A stretch of DNA of 64,000 bases from Salvelinus alpinus (GCF_045679555.1 NC_092120.1:13753805-13817804); one strand, 5' to 3'; shown: positions 24,807 through 35,800, counted from the first letter of the stretch. The notes: generated from the sequence alone by a model not told the origin. Numbers and translations: made by a program.

Positions 24807-26124
24807 ATGCCTCGCTGTATGTCTCTCTCAAATGTCAATATGCCTTGTATACTGTTGTTCAGGTTAGTTACCATTGTTTTAGTCTACAATGGAGCCACTA
24901 GTTCCACTCTTCATACCTCTGACACCTCCTTTGTCCCACCTCCCACACATGCGGTGACCTCACCCATTATAACCAGCATGTCCAGAGATACAATCTCTCT
25001 TATCATCACCCGGTGCCTGGGCTTAACTCCGCAGTACCCGCACCCCACCATACCCCTGTCTGCACATTATGCCCTGAATCTATTCTACCACGCCCAGAAA
25101 TCTGCTCCTTTTATTCTTTGTCCCCAACGCTCTAGGCAACCAGTTTTGATAGCCTTTAGCCGCACCCTCATCCTACTCCTCCTCTGTTCCTCGGGTGATG
25201 TGGAGGTAAACCCAGGCACTGCATGTCCCCAGGCACCCTCAGTTGTTGACTTGTGATCGAAAAAGCCTTGGATTCATGCATGTCAACATCAGAAGCCTCC
25301 TCCCTAAGTTTGTTTTACTCACTGCTTTAGCACACTCCACCAACCCTGATGTCCTTGCCATGTCTGAATCCTGGCTTAGGAAGGCCACCAAAAATTCTGA
25401 GATTTCCATACCCAACTATAACATTTTCCATCAAGATTGAACTGCCAAAGGGGGAAGAGTTGCAATCTACTGCAGAGATTGCCTGCAAAGTAATGTCATA
25501 CTTTCCAGGTCCATACCCAAACAGTTCGAACTTCTAATTTTAAAAGTTAATCTCTCCAGAAATAAGTCTCTCACTGTTGCCGCCTGCTACCGACCTCCCT
25601 CAGCTCCCAGCTGTGCCCTGGACACCATTTGTGAATTGATCGCCCCCCATCTAGCTTCAGCGTTTGTCCTGTTATGTGACCTAAACTGGGATATGCTTAA
25701 CACCCCGGCAGTCCTACAATCTAAGCTAGATGCCCTCAATCTCACACAAATCATCAAGGAACCCACCAGGTACAACCCTAAATCCGTAAACATGGGCACC
25801 CTCATAGACATTATCCTGACCAACTTGCCCTCCAAATACACCTCTGCTGTCTTCAATCAGGATCTCAGCGATCACTGCCTCATTGCCTGTATCCGCTACG
25901 GGTCCGCGGTCAAACGACCACCCCTCATCACTGTCAAACGCTCCCTAAAACACTTCTGCGAGCAGGCCTTTCTAATTGACCTGGCCCGGGTATCCTGGAA
26001 GGATATTGACCTCATCCCGTCAGTTGAGGATGGCTGGTCATTCTTTAAAAGTAACTTCCTCACCATCTTAGATAAGCATGCCCCTTTCAAAAAATGCAGA
26101 ACTAAGAACAGATATAGCCCTTGA
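24807..26124 (+). pseudogene. LINE N-terminus with 2A-like motif and endonuclease, frameshifted
   Basis: The first frame (24807-25256) ends in a Leu-rich segment followed by SGDVEVNPGT at 25191-25220, one residue short of the 2A consensus DxExNPGP. A frameshift at about 25250 leads into SLGFMHVNIRSLLPK and VLAMSESWL (catalytic Glu). A stop at 25438 and further shifts precede CYRPPSA, LLCDLNWDML and IDIILTNLPS...DLSDHCLI (25636-26124), the apurinic endonuclease core with its conserved SDH. An active protein would nick target DNA for reverse transcription. Confidence 0.85.
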
Positions 26125-26129
26125 TTCAC

Positions 26130-27264
26130 TCCAGACCTGACTGCCCTCGACCAGCACAAAAACATCCTGTGGCGGACTGCAATAGCATCGAATAGTCCCC
26201 GCGATATGCAACTGTTCAGGGAAGTCAGGAACCAATACACACAGTCAGTCAGGAAAGCAAAGGCTAGCTTTTTCAAGAAGAAATTTGCATCCTGTAGCTC
26301 TAACTCCAAAAAGTTCTGGGATACTGTAAAGTCCATGAAGAACAAGAGCACCTCCTCCCAGCTGCCCACTGCACTGAGGCTAGGTAACACGGTCAACACC
26401 GATAAATCCATGATAATCGAAAACTTCAACAAGCATTTCTCAGCGGCTGGCCATGCCTTCCTCCTGGCTACTCCAACCTCGACCAACAGCTCCGCCCCCC
26501 CCCGCAGCTACTCGCCCAAGCGTCCCCAGCTTCTCCTTTACCCAAATCCAGATAGCAGATGTTCTGAAAGAGCTGCAAAACCTGGACCCATACAAATCAG
26601 CTGGGCTTGACAATCTGGACCCTCTATTTCTGAAACTATCCGCCGCCATTGTCGCAACCCCTATTACCAGCCTGTTCAACCTCTCTTTCATATCGTCTGA
26701 GATCCCCAAGGATTGGAAAGCTGCCGCGGTCATCCCCCTCTTCAAAGGGGGAGACACCCTGGACCCAAACTGTTACAGACCTATATCCATCCTGCCCTGC
26801 CTATCTAAGGTCTTCGAAAGCCAAGTTAATAAACAGATCACTGACCATCTCGAATCCCACCATACCTTCTCCGCTGTGCAATCCGGTTTCCGAGCCGGTC
26901 ACGGGTGCACCTCAGCCACGCTCAAGGTACTAAACGATATCATAACCGCCATCGATAAAAGACTACTGTGCAGCCGTCTTCATCGACCTGGCCAAGGCTT
27001 TCGACTCTGTCAATCACCATATTCTTATCGGCAGACTCAGTAGCCTCGGTTTTTCTGATGACTGCCTTGCCTGGTTCACCAACTACTTTGCAGACAGAGT
27101 GTGTCAAATTGGAGGGTATGTTGTCTGGTCCTCTGGCAGTCCCTGTGGTGGTACCACAGGGTTCAATTCTCGGGCCGACTCTTTTCTCTGTATATATCAA
27201 TGATGTTGCTCTTGCTGCGGGCGATTCTCTGATCCACCTCTACGCAGACGACACCATTCTGTAA
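26130..27264 (+). pseudogene. LINE reverse transcriptase, frameshifted
   Basis: Linker region 26206-26610, then NLDPYKSAGLDNLDPLFLK, CYRPISILPCLSKVFE and SGFRAGHGCTSATLKVLNDI (26453-26960). A frameshift at about 26960 leads to FIDLAKAFDSVNHH (first palm Asp, near 26980-27020). Another precedes VVPQGSILGPTLFSVYIND and the intact catalytic box YADDTIL (27190-27262). The frame is broken in several places, so no full protein can be made. Confidence 0.85.
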
Positions 27265-27743
27265 ACTTCTGGCCCTTCCTTGGACACTGTGCTATCTAAC
27301 CTCGAAACGAGCTTCAATGCCATACAACACTCCTTCAGTGGCCTCCAACTGCTCTTAAACGCTAGTAAAACCAAATGCATGCTTTTCAACCGTTCGCTGC
27401 TTGCACCCGCCCGCCCGACTAGCATCACCACCTGGACGGTTCCGACCTAGAATATGTGGACATCTATAAATACCTAGGTGTCTGACTAGAATACAAACTC
27501 TCCTTCCAGACTCATATTATACATCTCCAATCCAAAATAAAATCTAGAATCGGCTTTCTATTTCGCAAACAAAGCCTCCTTCACTCACGCCGCCAAACTT
27601 ACCCAGTAAAACTGACTATCCTACCGATCCTCGACTTCGGCGATGTCATCTACAAAATAGCTTCCAATACTCTACTCAGCAAATAGATGCAGTTTATCAT
27701 AGTGCCATCCGTTTTGTTACTAAAACACCTTATACCACCCACC

Positions 27744-28197
27744 TGTAACGGTCGTCTTGTGGTGAATGAGCGGACCAAGGCGCAGCTGGTGATGAATACA
27801 TAATGATTTATTTAAACAAAGACGAAACACGAAGAACACTTGAGAAATTACAAAATAATAAACGAAGTCAACAGACCTGAACAAACGAACTTACAATAAA
27901 CGAAGAACGCACGAACAGGAACAGACTACATACACGAACGAAAACGAAACAGTCCCGTGTGGTGCGACATACACAGACACGGAAGACAACCACCCACAAC
28001 AAACAATGTGAAACAACCTACCTATATATGGTTCTCAATCAGAGGAAAACGTCAAACACCTGCCTCTGATTGAGAGCCATACAAGGTCAATTAACACTGA
28101 CACTTAACATAGAACAAACACCGACTGCCCACCCAGCTCACGTCCTGACCCACTAAACACAACTATACAAAAGGAAAACAAGGTCAGGAACGTGACA
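27744..28197 (-). mobile_element. Solo LTR of an LTR retrotransposon, nested in the LINE
   Basis: The 454-bp insert begins TGTAACGG and ends CGTGACA, so it has TG...CA ends with TGT/ACA short inverted repeats, and the host sequence CCACC is duplicated on both sides (27739-27743, 28198-28202). In minus orientation there is a TATA-like box CCATATATAGG (28031-28021) and AATAAA (27812-27807) near the 3' end. A 13-bp hairpin sits at 28033-28045/28063-28075. No internal region remains. The host LINE frame TTHHCDLYAL resumes on the far side. Confidence 0.92.
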
Positions 28198-28285
28198 CCA
28201 CCACTGCGACCTGTATGCTCTAGTCGGCTGGCCCTCGCTACATATTCGTCGCCAGACCCACTGGCTCCAGGTCATCTATAAGTCC

Positions 28286-28543
28286 ATGCTAGGTAAAGCT
28301 CCGCCTTATCTCAGTTCACTGGTCACGTTAACAACACCCACCCGTAGCACGCGCTCCAGCAGGTATATCTCACTGATCATCCCCAAAGCCAACACCTCCT
28401 TTGGCTGCCTTTCCTTCCAGTTCTCTGCTGCCTGTGACTGGAACGAATTGCAAAAATCGCTGAAGTTGGAGACTTTTATTTCCCTCACCAACTTTAAACA
28501 TCTGCTATCTGAGCAGCTAACCGATCGCTGCAGCTCTACATAG
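28286..28543 (+). pseudogene. LINE C-terminal region after the solo LTR
   Basis: The frame MLGKAPPYLSSLVTL...FQFSAACDWNELQKSLKLE is the C-terminal end of the same LINE protein, ending before the 3'UTR. It is separated from the reverse transcriptase by the solo LTR and earlier frameshifts. Confidence 0.8.
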
Positions 28544-28956
28544 TCCATCTGTAAATAGCACACCCAATTGACCTACCTCATCCCCATACTGTTTTTATTT
28601 AATTACTTTTCTGCTCTTTTGCACACCAGTATCTCTACTTGCACATGATCATCTGATGATTTATCACTCCAGTGTTAATCTGCTAAATTGTAATTATTCG
28701 CTCCTATGGCCTATTTATTGCCTACCTCCTCATGCCTTTTGCACACTATGTATACAGACTCCTTTTTCCCCCTACTGTGTTATTGACTTGTTTATTTTTT
28801 ATCCATGTTTAACTCTGTGTTGTTGTCTGTTCACACTGCTATGCTTTATCTTGGCCAGGTCGCAGTTGTAAATGAGAACTTGTTCTCAACTAGCAAACCT
28901 GGTTAAATAAAGGTTAAATAAAAAATAAATGTACACAGCATTTAAAAAATAAATAA

Positions 28957-28984
28957 ATGTTGCGTCTATACTTTTATTCAGTAT
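28957..28984 (+). other. Displaced right terminal repeat of the unit-2 Tc1
   Basis: ATGTTGCGTCTATACTTTTA followed by TTCAGTATA is the end of the Tc1 piece cut by the LINE at 24699. It runs straight into the unit-3 core. Confidence 0.85.
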
Positions 28985-29662
28985 ATTTAGGTCAGAGAGC
29001 ATACATTGTATTTGCTGCACCCAGACATGTATAGTATGTAGAGGAACACCCAGTTAAATATACAAACATCACAAGTGTTCTTGACAGAAGTGAATGAGGG
29101 TAAGGTGATATGACATCAAAAGACATGACGTGGGTGCTTGGTTTCGACATATTCTCTCATTGCATTATAAGTGTGTTGCAGATAAAAAAAAGTGAGAGGT
29201 TAGCATGTTTTGTTATAGCCTCAAACCTTCTCACTCACCATTATTCATTCAAAAGAAATCATGGTATTATCAGGATTTATTTAGAAGTGTTCAGGAACTA
29301 GATAAAGTGCTTTCATTTCTAACCTGTAAAGCAGAAATGCATGAAAATACCCTCAAAAAGGTGACATCCTGTTCTGTTGCCTCATGAGACATTTGATCTA
29401 AAATCCAAAATGCAGAGCCAAATTGTACATTTCCGCTTCACTGTCCAAATACATATGGAGGAGAGTGTATCTGCCTCATCCTTTTTACAAGTGAGAATGT
29501 CCTTATACTGAAGGTACAGCTTCACCTGGCTCAAATAGTCAAGAGACACTGGACAAATGGAACTGTACAGTCTGAGAGTCTGAGGATAGTTTAATATCTA
29601 TAGGTCATATAACTGTGTGTGAGGGTGGGGGGGGGGGGGGGGGGATGTGGGGGGTCAGAGAT
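28985..29662 (+). repeat. Unique core of the tandem unit (unit 3 copy)
   Basis: Near-identical to 20517-21177, including the 60-codon frame at 29205-29387. It differs by small changes and a longer G-run (29626-29643). Confidence 0.8.
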
Positions 29663-30174
29663 TACAGTTTTTTACATCACTAACATCCTTTTGTCCAATC
29701 TGTAGTCACATTTTCAAAACTCTAAACACAATTAGCACATCTGTCTGTTGTGGACCATACCTTAAACACAATTTATGTTGTTAACACAGAATATGCAGTC
29801 GATTAACACGTTTCTAAAATGTTTAAATGTTCTTTACATACAAGCTTACCCAATACCAAAGTTATGGATCTTTCTTGTCTTATTTACAAATGCTTGCACA
29901 CAGCATGCCAAAAATGAAGACCTAATGTTCAAAACCTTAAATATAGTTTAAAGCTTTTACTTCTGCAACAACAGCAGCTGAAAAGCTATATTGAAACAGC
30001 TGATAAGCATTTTTGAATGAACAGATCATTGAAACATTGAGAAATAGCTGATTTACTGTAAGTTGTGTAAAATAGACCAACCACAGCTGATTCCAATCTC
30101 AATCGGAGACATAGCCAGGTGTTGACGTTTTTTCAATTACAAGGACATACACAGTAAAAAGGGGACTCTGTGGA

Positions 30175-30615
30175 TTGATTTTGTTCAATGTGGAAACAGA
30201 ACAACACAGAGGAGCAGAGAGAGAAAAAATAACGTCTGGACAAGGCAGAGGAGTAGCTGGACCAGGCAGAGGAGTAGTTGGACCAGGGAGAGGAGTAGTT
30301 GGATCAGGGAGAGGAGTAGTTGGATCAGGGAGAGGAGTAGTTGGCCCAGAGAGAGGAGTAGTTGGACCAGGCATAGGAGTAGTTGGACCAGGGAGAGGAG
30401 TAGCTGGACCAGGCAGAGGAGAAGTTGGACCAGGACAAGGGAGGAGGAGAGGTAGGGGGAGAGGAGTAAGAATGCGTGGTGGTGTTCAAAGGAGAGTAAA
30501 AGCTGTTGTCATTGATGAAATAAGAGCCACCATCATAGACCATGTGATAAACCATGATCTTTCACTGAGAGAGGCTGGTGAAAGAGTCAAGCCTAATACC
30601 ATGGTCTATCACTGA
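30175..30615 (+). pseudogene. Transposase exon 1, copy B, cut by the 47-bp repeat
   Basis: N-terminal piece of the IS630/Tc1-like transposase. About nine GVVGPGR-type heptads (residues ~23-85) precede a basic segment GRRRGRGRGVRMRGG and the DNA-binding start IDEIRATIIDHVINHDLSLREAGERV. After one 47-bp unit it reads NTMVYH and stops. The basic Arg/Gly segment is likely part of the DNA-binding or nuclear-targeting region; that role is inferred. Exon 2 is truncated downstream, so no active product is possible. Confidence 0.8.
30243..30440 (+). repeat. 21-bp coding minisatellite, copy B
   Basis: Same heptad-coding repeat as at 21751-21950, with frame intact through the final unit. Confidence 0.9.
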
Positions 30616-31114
30616 GAGAGACTGGTGAAAGAGTCCAGCCTAATACCATGGTCTATCACTGAGAGAGGCTGGTGAAAGAGTCCAGCCTAATACCATGGTC
30701 TATCACTGAGAGAGGCTGGTGAAAGAATCCAGCCTAATACCATGGTCTATCACTGAGAGAGACTAGTGAAAGAGTCCAGCCTAATACCATGGTCTATCAC
30801 TGAGAGAGGCTGGTGAAAGCATCCAGCCTAATACCATGGTCTATCACTGAGAGAGACTGGTGAAAGAGTCCAGCCTAATACCATGGTCTATCACTGAGAG
30901 AGGCTGGTGAAAGAGTCCAGCCTAATACCATGGTCTATCACTGAGAGAGACTGGTGAAAGAGTCCAGCCTAATACCATGGTCTATCACTGAGAGAGACTG
31001 GTGAAAGCGTCCAGCCTAATACCATGGTCTATCACTGAGAGAGACTGGTGAAAGAGTCCAACCTAATACCATGGTCTGTCACTGAGAGAGACTGGTGAAA
31101 GAGTCCAGCCTAAT
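30552..31114 (+). repeat. 47-bp minisatellite, twelve copies (copy B)
   Basis: 563 bp, twelve units, same phase and ends as in copies A and C. The eleven extra units add 517 bp, shifting frame by one. Confidence 0.95.
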
Positions 31115-31433
31115 CTCAGACGGTCAATCGTGGCTTCCATTATCCAGAATTTTCAACAAACCAACAGGTAAGTAATGCATTTCACAAGGGCTTCTCCTAT
31201 CATTACTGTTGCTATGTCCCACTGTAACTGTAGACCACCAGTGCCAATACAAATACATATGTTGTATAATTGTTCCTCTGAAGGACACAACATCTTCCTG
31301 CCTCTTGGGGAAGAGGAAAGCTCCTCAGTGAAGACCAAGAGCATGCCATTGTAGGATTGGTCATTGCTGACAATGCAATGAAACAGAGAATTTCAGACCA
31401 AAATTGTAGAGGACAACATGGTATTTCTCAATA

Positions 31434-31775
31434 AAGGGGTGACAGGTAGCCAAGTGGTTAGAGTGTTGGACTAGGAACTGAAAGGTTGCAAGATCAAATC
31501 CCCGAGCTGGCAAGGTAGAAATCTGCCCTTGTCAGATTATTTACAGAAGAAGCAACCTAATATCACAGTCAAACTCTTCAGTCCTTTAGTAAGTTCACCA
31601 TTCTGCGAATCTCACCGTTAAACATCGCACGGTGTTTCAACACAACGGCTCTTTATGTCATCATTTTTATCTGAGCAGTCAACGCCCAAATTCTTTTCTT
31701 AGGTCTCACTGTTTCTAGGCCGTCATTGAAAATAGGAATTTGTTCTTAACTGACTTGCCTAGTTAACTAAAGGTA
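31434..31775 (+). mobile_element. HpaI-type SINE split into head and tail
   Basis: The head (31434-31545) has a tRNA-like box A (TAGCCAAGTGGTTAGAG) and a box B-like GATCAAATCCC. The tail (31712-31775) reads GTCATTG-AAATAGGAATTTGTTC...GCCTAGTTAACTAAAGG. The intervening 165 bp is not SINE sequence and not recognised. It sits exactly where copy B of the transposon breaks off. Confidence 0.78.
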
Positions 31776-32077
31776 AAAGAATAATGTCTGATCCATGTTT
31801 TGTGCTGCTTCCATGTTGTTATTATCATGTTGTGTTATTGTCATGTTGTGTTGCGACAATGGTGTGTTGTCATGTGTTGCTGCCTTGCTATGTTGTTGTC
31901 TTAGGTCTCTCTTTATGCAGTGTTGTGTTGTCTCTCTTGTTGTGAAATGTGTTTTTTCCTATATTTATATTTATTTTGTATTTTTAGTCCCCGCAGGACA
32001 CCTTTAGCTGTCATTGTAAATAATAATTTGTTCTTAACTGATTTGCCTAGTTAAATAAAAAAAAATACAAATAAAAT
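31776..32077 (+). mobile_element. 3' end of an RSg-1-like LINE in unit 3
   Basis: TGTTG-rich 3'UTR and tail nearly identical to 19790-20088. It joins the Tc1 piece at the same base context (AAATGGCCTRCATACTCACC) as in unit 1, so it is the same insertion copied by duplication. Confidence 0.85.
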
Positions 32078-32501
32078 GGCCTACATACTCACCAGACATG
32101 TCACCCATTGAGCATGTTTGGGATGCTCTGAATCGACACATATGACAGCGTGTTCCAGTTCCCGCCAATATCCAGCAACTTCGCACAGCCATTGAAGAGG
32201 AGTGGGACAACATTCGACGGGCCACAATCAACAGCCTGATCAACTTTATGCGTAGGAGATGTGTCGTGCTGCATGAGGCAAATGGTGGTCACAACAGATA
32301 CTGAATGGTTCTGATCCACACCCCTACTTTAAAAAAAATGGAATCTATGACCAACAGATGCATATCTGTATTCCCAGTCATGTGAAATCCATAGATTAGG
32401 GTCTAATGATATTACTTCAATTGACTGATTTCCTTATATGAACTGTAACTCAGTAAAATCTTTGAAATTGTAACATGTTGCGTCTATACTTTTATTCAGT
32501 A
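32078..32501 (+). pseudogene. Tc1 transposase C-terminus and right end (unit 3)
   Basis: Same content as 20089-20514: AYSPDMSPIEHVWDALN with the catalytic Glu, the C-terminus to a stop, and the terminal repeat TTGCGTCTATACTTTTATTCAG plus TA. Confidence 0.82.
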
Positions 32502-32502
32502 T

Positions 32503-33165
32503 ATTTAGGTCAGAGAGCATACATTGTATTTGCTGCACCCAGACATGTATAGTATGTAGAGGAACACCCAGTTAAATATACAAACATCACAAGTGTTCTT
32601 GACAGAAGTGAATGAGGGTAAGGTGATATGACATCAAAACACATGACGTGGGTGCTTGGTTTCGGCATATTCTCTCATTGCATTATAAGTGCGTTGCAGA
32701 TTTGTTTTAAAGTGAGAGGTTAGCATGTTTTGTTATAGCCTCAAACCTTCTCACTCACCATTATTCATTCAAAAGAAATCATGGTATTATCAGGATTTAT
32801 TTAGAAGTGTTCAGGAACTAGATAAAGTGCTTTCATTTCTAACCTGTAAAGCAGAAATGCATGAAAATACCCTCAAAAAGGTGACATCCTGTTCTGTTGC
32901 CTCATGAGACATTTGATCTAAAATCCAAAATGCAGAGCCAAATTGTACATTTCTGCTTCACTGTCCAAATACATATGGAGGAGAGTGTATCTGCCTCATC
33001 CTTTTTATAAGTGAGAATGTCCTTATACTGAAGGTACAGCTTCACCTGGCTCAAATAGTCAAGAGACACTGGACAAATGGAACTGTACAGTCTGAGAATC
33101 TGAGGATAGTTTAATATCTATAGGTCATATAACTGTGTGTGAGGGTGGAGGGGGGGGTCAGGGAT
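32503..33165 (+). repeat. Unique core of the tandem unit (unit 4 copy)
   Basis: Near-identical to 20517-21177 and 28985-29662. The 60-codon frame recurs at 32725-32907. Confidence 0.8.
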
Positions 33166-33480
33166 TACAGTTTTTTACATCACTAACATCCTTTTGTCCA
33201 ATCTGTAGTCACATTTTCAAAACTCTAAACACAATTAGCACAACATCTGTCTGTTGTGGACCATACCATTAACACAATTCATGTTGTTAACACAGAATAT
33301 GCAGTCAATTAACACATTTCTAAAATGCTTACATTTTCTTTACATACAAGCTTACCCATACCAAAGTTATGGATCTTTCTTGTCTTATTTACAAATGCTT
33401 GCACACAGCATGCCAAAAATGAAGACCTCATGTTCAAAACCTTAAATATAGTTTAAAGCTTCTACTTCTGCAACAACAGC

Positions 33481-35800
33481 TACAGAGGAGTAGCTGGACC
33501 AGGCAGAGGAGTAGTTAGACCAGGACAAAGGAGAAGGAGAGGTAGGGGGAGAGGAATAAGAATGTGTGGTGGTGTTCAAAGGAGAGTAAGAGCTGTTGTC
33601 ACTGATGAAATAAGAGCCACCATCATAGACCATGTGATAAACCATGATCTATCACTGAGAGAGGCTGGTGAAAGAGTCCAGCCTAATACCATGGTCTATC
33701 ACTGAGAGAGGCTGGTGAAAGAGTCCAGTCTAATACCATGGTCTATCACTGATAGAGACTGGTGAAAGAGTCCAGTCTAATACCATGATCTATCACTGAG
33801 AGAGGCTGGTGAAAGAGTCCAGTCTAATACCATGGTCTATCACTGAGAGAGGCTGGTGAAAGAGTCCAGTCTAATACCATGGTCTATCACTGATAGAGAC
33901 TGGTGAAAGAGTCCAGTCTAATACCATGGTCTATCACTGAGAGAGACTGGTGAAAGAGTCCAGTCTAATACCATGGTCTATCACTGATAGAGACTGGTGA
34001 AAGAGTCCAGTCTAATACCATGGTATATCACTGAGAGAGACTGGTGAAAGAGTCCAGCCTAATACCATGGTCTATCACTGATAGAGACTGGTGAAAGAGT
34101 CCAGTCTAATACCATGGTCTATCACTGATAGAGACTGGTGAAAGAGTCCAGTCTAATACCATTGTCTATCACTGAGAGAGACTGGTGAAAGAGTCCAGCC
34201 TAATACCATGGTCTATCACTGACAGAGGCTGGTGAAAGAGTCCAGTCTAATACCATGATCTATCACTGAGAGAGGCTGGTGAAAGAGTCCAGTCTAATAC
34301 CATGGTATATCACTGAGAGAGGCTGGTGAAAGAGTCCAGTCTAATACCATGGTCTATCACTGAGAGAGACTGGTGAAAGAGTCCAGTCTAATACCATGGT
34401 CTATCACTGATAGAGACTGGTGAAAGAGTCCAGTCTAATACCATGGTCTATCACTGAGAGAGACTGGTGAAAGAGTCCAGCCTAATACCATGGTCTATCA
34501 CTGACAGAGGCTGGTGAAAGAGTCCAGTCTAATACCATGATCTATCACTGAGAGAGGCTGGTGAAAGAGTCCAGTCTAATACCATGGTCTATCACTGAGA
34601 GAGGCTGGTGAAAGAGTCCAGTCTAATACCATGGTCTATCACTGATAGAGACTGGTGAAAGAGTCCAGTCTAATACCATGATCTATCACTGAGAGAGGCT
34701 GGTGAAAGAGTCCAGCCTAATCTCAGACGGTCAACCGTGGCTTCCATTATCCAGATTTTTCAACAAACCAACAGGTAAGTAATGCATTTCACAAGGGCTT
34801 CTTCTATCATTACTGTTGCTATGTCCCACTGTAACTGTAGACCACCAGTGCCAATACAAATACATATGTTGTATTTTTGTTCCTCTGAAGGACACAACGT
34901 CTTCCTCCCTCTTGGGGAAGAGGAAAGCTCCTCAGTGAAGACCAAGAGCATGCCATTGTTGGATTGGTCATTGCTGACAATGCAATGAAACTGAGAGAAA
35001 TTCAGACCAGAATTGTAGAGGACAACCTGGTATTTCACAATGTGGAAAGCATCAACCTGACTACCATCGCTCGGACTCTTATCAAACACAGAGTTGGAAT
35101 GAAACAGTTGTACACGGTTCCTTTTGAAAGGAACAATGAGCGGGTCAAGGAACTCTGGCACCAATATGTCCTGGTATGGTGTCCATCCAATATTTCTTGT
35201 TCTACAGTGAGTTTTACATTATGCTACTCTACATGTAAACATGGGTTACAGTACATACGATAGGAAATACTGAAAAGCATTTACACATACTGTGTTTGAT
35301 TTTTTCAGAGAGTCATGGAGGTGGAGGCTAATCAGACCCCATGTGAAATAATTGATGTAGATGAGGCAGTGTTTAACCTGGCAAAAACACATCGGCGGGG
35401 AAGAAACGTCATGGGGAAAGGGGCCACCGTTGATGTGTCGTGTCAGAGCAAATATCACAATGACTGCAATCTCGAGTGCTGGTTTGGTCCTGTAGAAATG
35501 CCAGATTGGTCCCTACAACACTGAGCACCTTCTTGTGTTTAGATCACCTCCAACAACAACTGGTGCCAGAAAGGGAACAGGTGGGAGGAAACATGAGGAC
35601 ATTGTGATTGCATGGGACAATGTAGCATTCCACCATTCACATGCAATCACAAACTGGTTTGCAGCCCATTCAAGAATGGTTTCCCTTTTCCTCCCCCCTA
35701 CTCGCATTTCCTCAACCCCATTGAGGCCATGTATGTTGGATCTTTTGTTGTCCACTGGCAGCAATTTCATGTTGCTAATAAAGCTTTTACTGCAGCAATT
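33481..35800 (+). pseudogene. IS630/Tc1-like DDE transposase, copy C, broken
   Basis: Exon 1 keeps two heptads and the helix-turn-helix start, then 23 units of the 47-bp repeat, and ends at 34774. Intron 1 is 34775-34890. Exon 2 (34891-35173) is open. Intron 2 is 35174-35308 (GTATGG...TTTCAG). Exon 3 has VDEAVFNLAKTHRRGRN, where the Gly after the first Asp-Glu-Ala is Val, then a frameshift near 35430, and WDNVAFHHS, which keeps the second Asp in the family-typical WDN context (RDN in copy A). PPYSHFLNPIEAMY carries the Glu. The same early frameshift as in copy A shows a shared dead ancestor. Confidence 0.82.
33642..34721 (+). repeat. 47-bp minisatellite, 23 copies (copy C)
   Basis: 1080 bp, 23 units. 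Variants (GATAGAGACTGG, GACAGAGGCTGG, CCAGTCTAAT) recur in ordered blocks, so multi-unit segments were duplicated, not only single units. Confidence 0.95.

Larger units (their letters stand above)
24699..28956 (+). mobile_element. Nearly full-length LINE (L2/CR1/Rex1-like) with nested solo LTR
   Basis: The 5-bp duplication ATGTT flanks it (24694-24698, 28957-28961). In order: a 5'UTR, an endonuclease and reverse transcriptase region with frameshifts, a C-terminal region split by a 454-bp solo LTR, a 3'UTR and the TTAAATAAAGGTTAAATAAA tail. Without the LTR it is about 3.8 kb. It disrupts the Tc1 end of unit 2. Confidence 0.92.
29665..31433 (+). mobile_element. IS630/Tc1-like transposon, copy B (3'-truncated)
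   Basis: It starts after TA (29663-29664) with CAGTTTTTTACATCACTAAC like copy A and runs through exon 1 and part of exon 2, then stops within exon 2 at about 31433, where SINE sequence begins. The whole catalytic exon and the right end are missing. Exon 1 is the best preserved of the three copies: the frame 30175-30615 joins the heptads to the helix-turn-helix without the one-base loss seen in copy A. Confidence 0.85.

Noticed and set aside
22066..34721. Regular 47-bp repeats resembling a CRISPR array
   Set aside because: There are no unique spacers, no leader and no cas genes. The units are contiguous and derive from transposase coding sequence in a fish genome.
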